NCBI GenBank assembly: GCA_947856675.1
Contig: CANUCM010000041.1
Coordinates: forward strand, 1-6,512
DNA: 6,512 nucleotides
Direction: 5' to 3'
Source of the DNA: an uncultured Clostridia bacterium
GTDB lineage: Bacteria > Bacillota > Clostridia > Oscillospirales > Butyricicoccaceae
Shown here: positions 5,118-6,512 of the stretch, piece by piece
How the letters are laid out: each line of letters starts with the position of its first letter
Position numbering within the stretch: position 1 is the first letter of the stretch
Made by a program: the position numbers and the translations under genes
Notes under the pieces: model-generated
Database searches by the model: none
What the model was told of the DNA's origin: nothing
Seen by the model: only the letters and a program-made list of their open reading frames with translations

Positions 5118-6392
5118 ATGTTTGTCGATGTCGTAAAGATTTTTATTAAAGCGGGCCGCGGCGGCGACGGCCGTGTGTCCTTTCACAGGGAAAAATATAT
5201 CGCGGCGGGCGGTCCGGACGGCGGCGACGGCGGTCAGGGCGGCAATGTCGTGTTCGTCGTCGACGATCATATGGCTACGCTTTTGGATTTCCGCATGAAG
5301 CGCAAGTATGAGGCGGGCAGCGGTGAGATGGGCGGCGGCAAGCGCTGCACGGGAAAAAACGGGCAGGACATTGTCATCAAAGTGCCGCGCGGCACGCTGA
5401 TCCGCGACGCCGAGACGGGTGCCCTGATGCACGATATGTCGGATGACAAGCCGTATGTTGCGGCGCGCGGCGGGCGCGGCGGCTGGGGCAACGCCCGGTT
5501 TTCCACGCCGACGCGGCAGGCGCCCCGCTTTGCAAAGCCGGGGCAGGAAGGCGATGCACGGCGTGTGGTGCTTGAGCTCAAGCTCATTGCTGACGTAGGG
5601 CTCATCGGCTTCCCCAACGTAGGCAAAAGCACGCTGCTGTCGGTCATTTCCAAAGCGCGGCCCAAAATTGCAAACTACCATTTCACAACGCTCGCCCCCA
5701 ACCTCGGGGTGGTTTATGTGGATGAGGGCGCATCCTTTGTCGCGGCGGACATCCCCGGGATTATCGAGGGAGCGGCGCAGGGCGCGGGTCTCGGGCACGA
5801 TTTTTTGCGGCACATTGACCGCTGCCGCCTGCTGGTGCACGTAGTCGACGTGTCGGGCAGCGAAATGCGCGACCCGGTCGCCGATCTGGACGCCATCAAC
5901 GAGGAGCTGCGCGGCTACAGCGAAACGCTGGCCGGCCGGCCGCAGATTGTGGCGGCCAACAAAAGTGACATTCTCCCGGCCGAAAGCGACAATCTCGTTC
6001 GGCTGCGGGAGCGCTGCGCACAGCTGGGCTTTCCCGTATACGAGATTTCCGCTGCGGCGCACCAGGGCGTCGATGAGCTGCTGCGTGCTGTGTGGCAGGC
6101 GTTGTGTGAGCTGCCGCCCGTAACGGTGTATGAGGACGAGCTGGTGGTGGAGGAAACCCCGGTGCTGGCCGAGCGCGATATTTCCATCGAGGTCCGTGAC
6201 GGCGTGTACTTTGTCACCGGCGCCTGGCCGGAAAAGGTCATCCAGTCGGTCAACTTTGACGATTATGAGTCGCGCATGTATTTTGAGCGCGTGCTGCGCA
6301 AGGCGGGCGTTTTTGATATGCTGGAAAAGGCCGGCGTGGCAGAAGGCGACACCGTGGATGTGTGCGGCTGTCAGTTCGAGTACGTTTACTGA
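5118..6392 (+). CDS. obg: GTPase Obg/CgtA, ribosome assembly factor
   Basis: 424 residues, full length for the long Firmicute form with three domains. The glycine-rich OBG fold is at 1-158, with GGPDGGDGGQGG near 31-42 and ARGGRGGWGN near 117-125. The GTPase domain has G1 GFPNVGKST (164-172), switch Thr190-Thr191, G3 DIPGII (211-216), G4 NKSD (281-284) and G5 SAA (311-313). The C-terminal OCT domain is about 345-424, ending FDDYESRMYFERVLRKAGV and a short tail. Obg binds GTP and (p)ppGpp, associates with the 50S subunit during late assembly and links growth to the stringent response; it is usually essential. ATG at 5118 follows GGGGTGA (5107-5113). An in-frame ATG at 5061 is rejected because it lies in the rpmA terminator loop. 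All GTPase motifs look intact. Confidence 0.98.
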   Translation: MFVDVVKIFIKAGRGGDGRVSFHREKYIAAGGPDGGDGGQGGNVVFVVDDHMATLLDFRMKRKYEAGSGEMGGGKRCTGKNGQDIVIKVPRGTLIRDAETGALMHDMSDDKPYVAARGGRGGWGNARFSTPTRQAPRFAKPGQEGDARRVVLELKLIADVGLIGFPNVGKSTLLSVISKARPKIANYHFTTLAPNLGVVYVDEGASFVAADIPGIIEGAAQGAGLGHDFLRHIDRCRLLVHVVDVSGSEMRDPVADLDAINEELRGYSETLAGRPQIVAANKSDILPAESDNLVRLRERCAQLGFPVYEISAAAHQGVDELLRAVWQALCELPPVTVYEDELVVEETPVLAERDISIEVRDGVYFVTGAWPEKVIQSVNFDDYESRMYFERVLRKAGVFDMLEKAGVAEGDTVDVCGCQFEYVY

Positions 6393-6399
6393 GCAAAAG

Positions 6400-6433
6400 C
6401 GGGACGGAGGCCTTGACAATTTCCTCCGTCCCG
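6400..6433. repeat. 11-bp perfect inverted repeat around the tRNA-Ser promoter -35
   Basis: Arms CGGGACGGAGG (6400-6410) and CCTCCGTCCCG (6423-6433) flank a 12-nt centre that contains TTGACA. It starts eight bases after the obg stop. As RNA it would form a strong hairpin, but no U-tract follows on the plus strand, so it is a poor intrinsic terminator for obg. As DNA it sits where an operator would. Confidence 0.85.
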
Positions 6434-6442
6434 TGGTATTAT
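6413..6442 (+). promoter_or_regulatory. SigA-type promoter of tRNA-Ser
   Basis: TTGACA (6413-6418), an 18-bp spacer and TATTAT (6437-6442), with TGG immediately before it giving an extended -10. The start site is expected near 6449, about 17 nt before the mature tRNA 5' end. The -35 lies in the centre of the inverted repeat at 6400-6433 and the right arm fills much of the spacer. Confidence 0.78.
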
Positions 6443-6465
6443 AACAAAGGCCCATTTTCCGATGT

Positions 6466-6512
6466 GGAGTAGTATCGAAGTGGTCATAACGAGCACGACT
6501 GGAAATCGTGTG
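6466..6512 (+). tRNA. tRNA-Ser(GGA), 3' part beyond window
   Basis: The first 47 nt of a tRNA are present: acceptor 5' strand GGAGTAG (6466-6472), TA, D-arm TCG / CGA around a loop with AAGTGGTCATAA, and a 5-bp anticodon stem CACGA (6494-6498) / TCGTG (6506-6510). The anticodon loop CTGGAAA places GGA at 6501-6503, which reads serine codons UCC and UCU. The 3-bp D-stem and this D-loop are typical of Clostridia serine tRNAs, which are class II with a long variable arm. The variable arm, T-arm and acceptor 3' strand lie past the window end, so pairing of the acceptor cannot be checked. Confidence 0.9.

Noticed and set aside
4893..6455. 520-codon open frame on the minus strand, antisense to obg
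   Set aside because: Shadow of the conserved obg gene; no family motifs, and it would read through the inverted repeat and the rpmA terminator.

Overview
The window looks like an ordinary chromosomal stretch of a GC-rich Firmicute. The best guess is a Clostridia member near the Oscillospiraceae/Ruminococcaceae. This rests on consensus SigA-type promoters, strong Shine-Dalgarno sites, GC-rich codon third positions, a Clostridia-style ABC exporter pair, a DUF1836 protein, an L21 leader and the rplU-rpmA-obg gene order. The taxon is inferred from protein and RNA character, not from a marker search. I see no mobile element, CRISPR array, phage gene or toxin system, and no clearly undescribed system.

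Layout. (1) Positions 1-2992 (+) hold two overlapping ABC exporter half-transporter genes; the first is cut by the window edge. Their nucleotide-binding domains are complementary: the first has a degenerate Walker B and H-loop, the second a degenerate signature. They therefore look like a heterodimeric exporter with one catalytic and one degenerate ATP site. (2) A hairpin at 2995-3026 serves as a bidirectional terminator between this operon and the convergent DUF1836 gene (3025-3501, -). (3) DUF1836 is divergent from an SGNH/GDSL hydrolase gene (3629-4309, +). The short gap carries two back-to-back promoters and a 17-bp inverted repeat over the hydrolase -35 box, a layout that suggests local control. 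(4) A strong promoter just after the hydrolase stop drives an L21-type leader RNA, then rplU (L21) and rpmA (L27). L27 has no N-terminal extension, and no prp protease gene lies between the two. (5) A strong terminator separates rpmA from obg (5118-6392), the ribosome-associated GTPase. (6) After obg, a promoter embedded in an 11-bp perfect inverted repeat drives a tRNA-Ser(GGA) gene cut by the window end.

The right half is a translation and ribosome-assembly block (L21, L27, ObgE, tRNA-Ser). The left half is a membrane exporter. The DUF1836/hydrolase pair sits between them without an evident functional link to either. The points most worth a second look are the two promoter-overlapping inverted repeats, the very short 5' UTR of the DUF1836 gene and the combined absence of Prp and the L27 extension.
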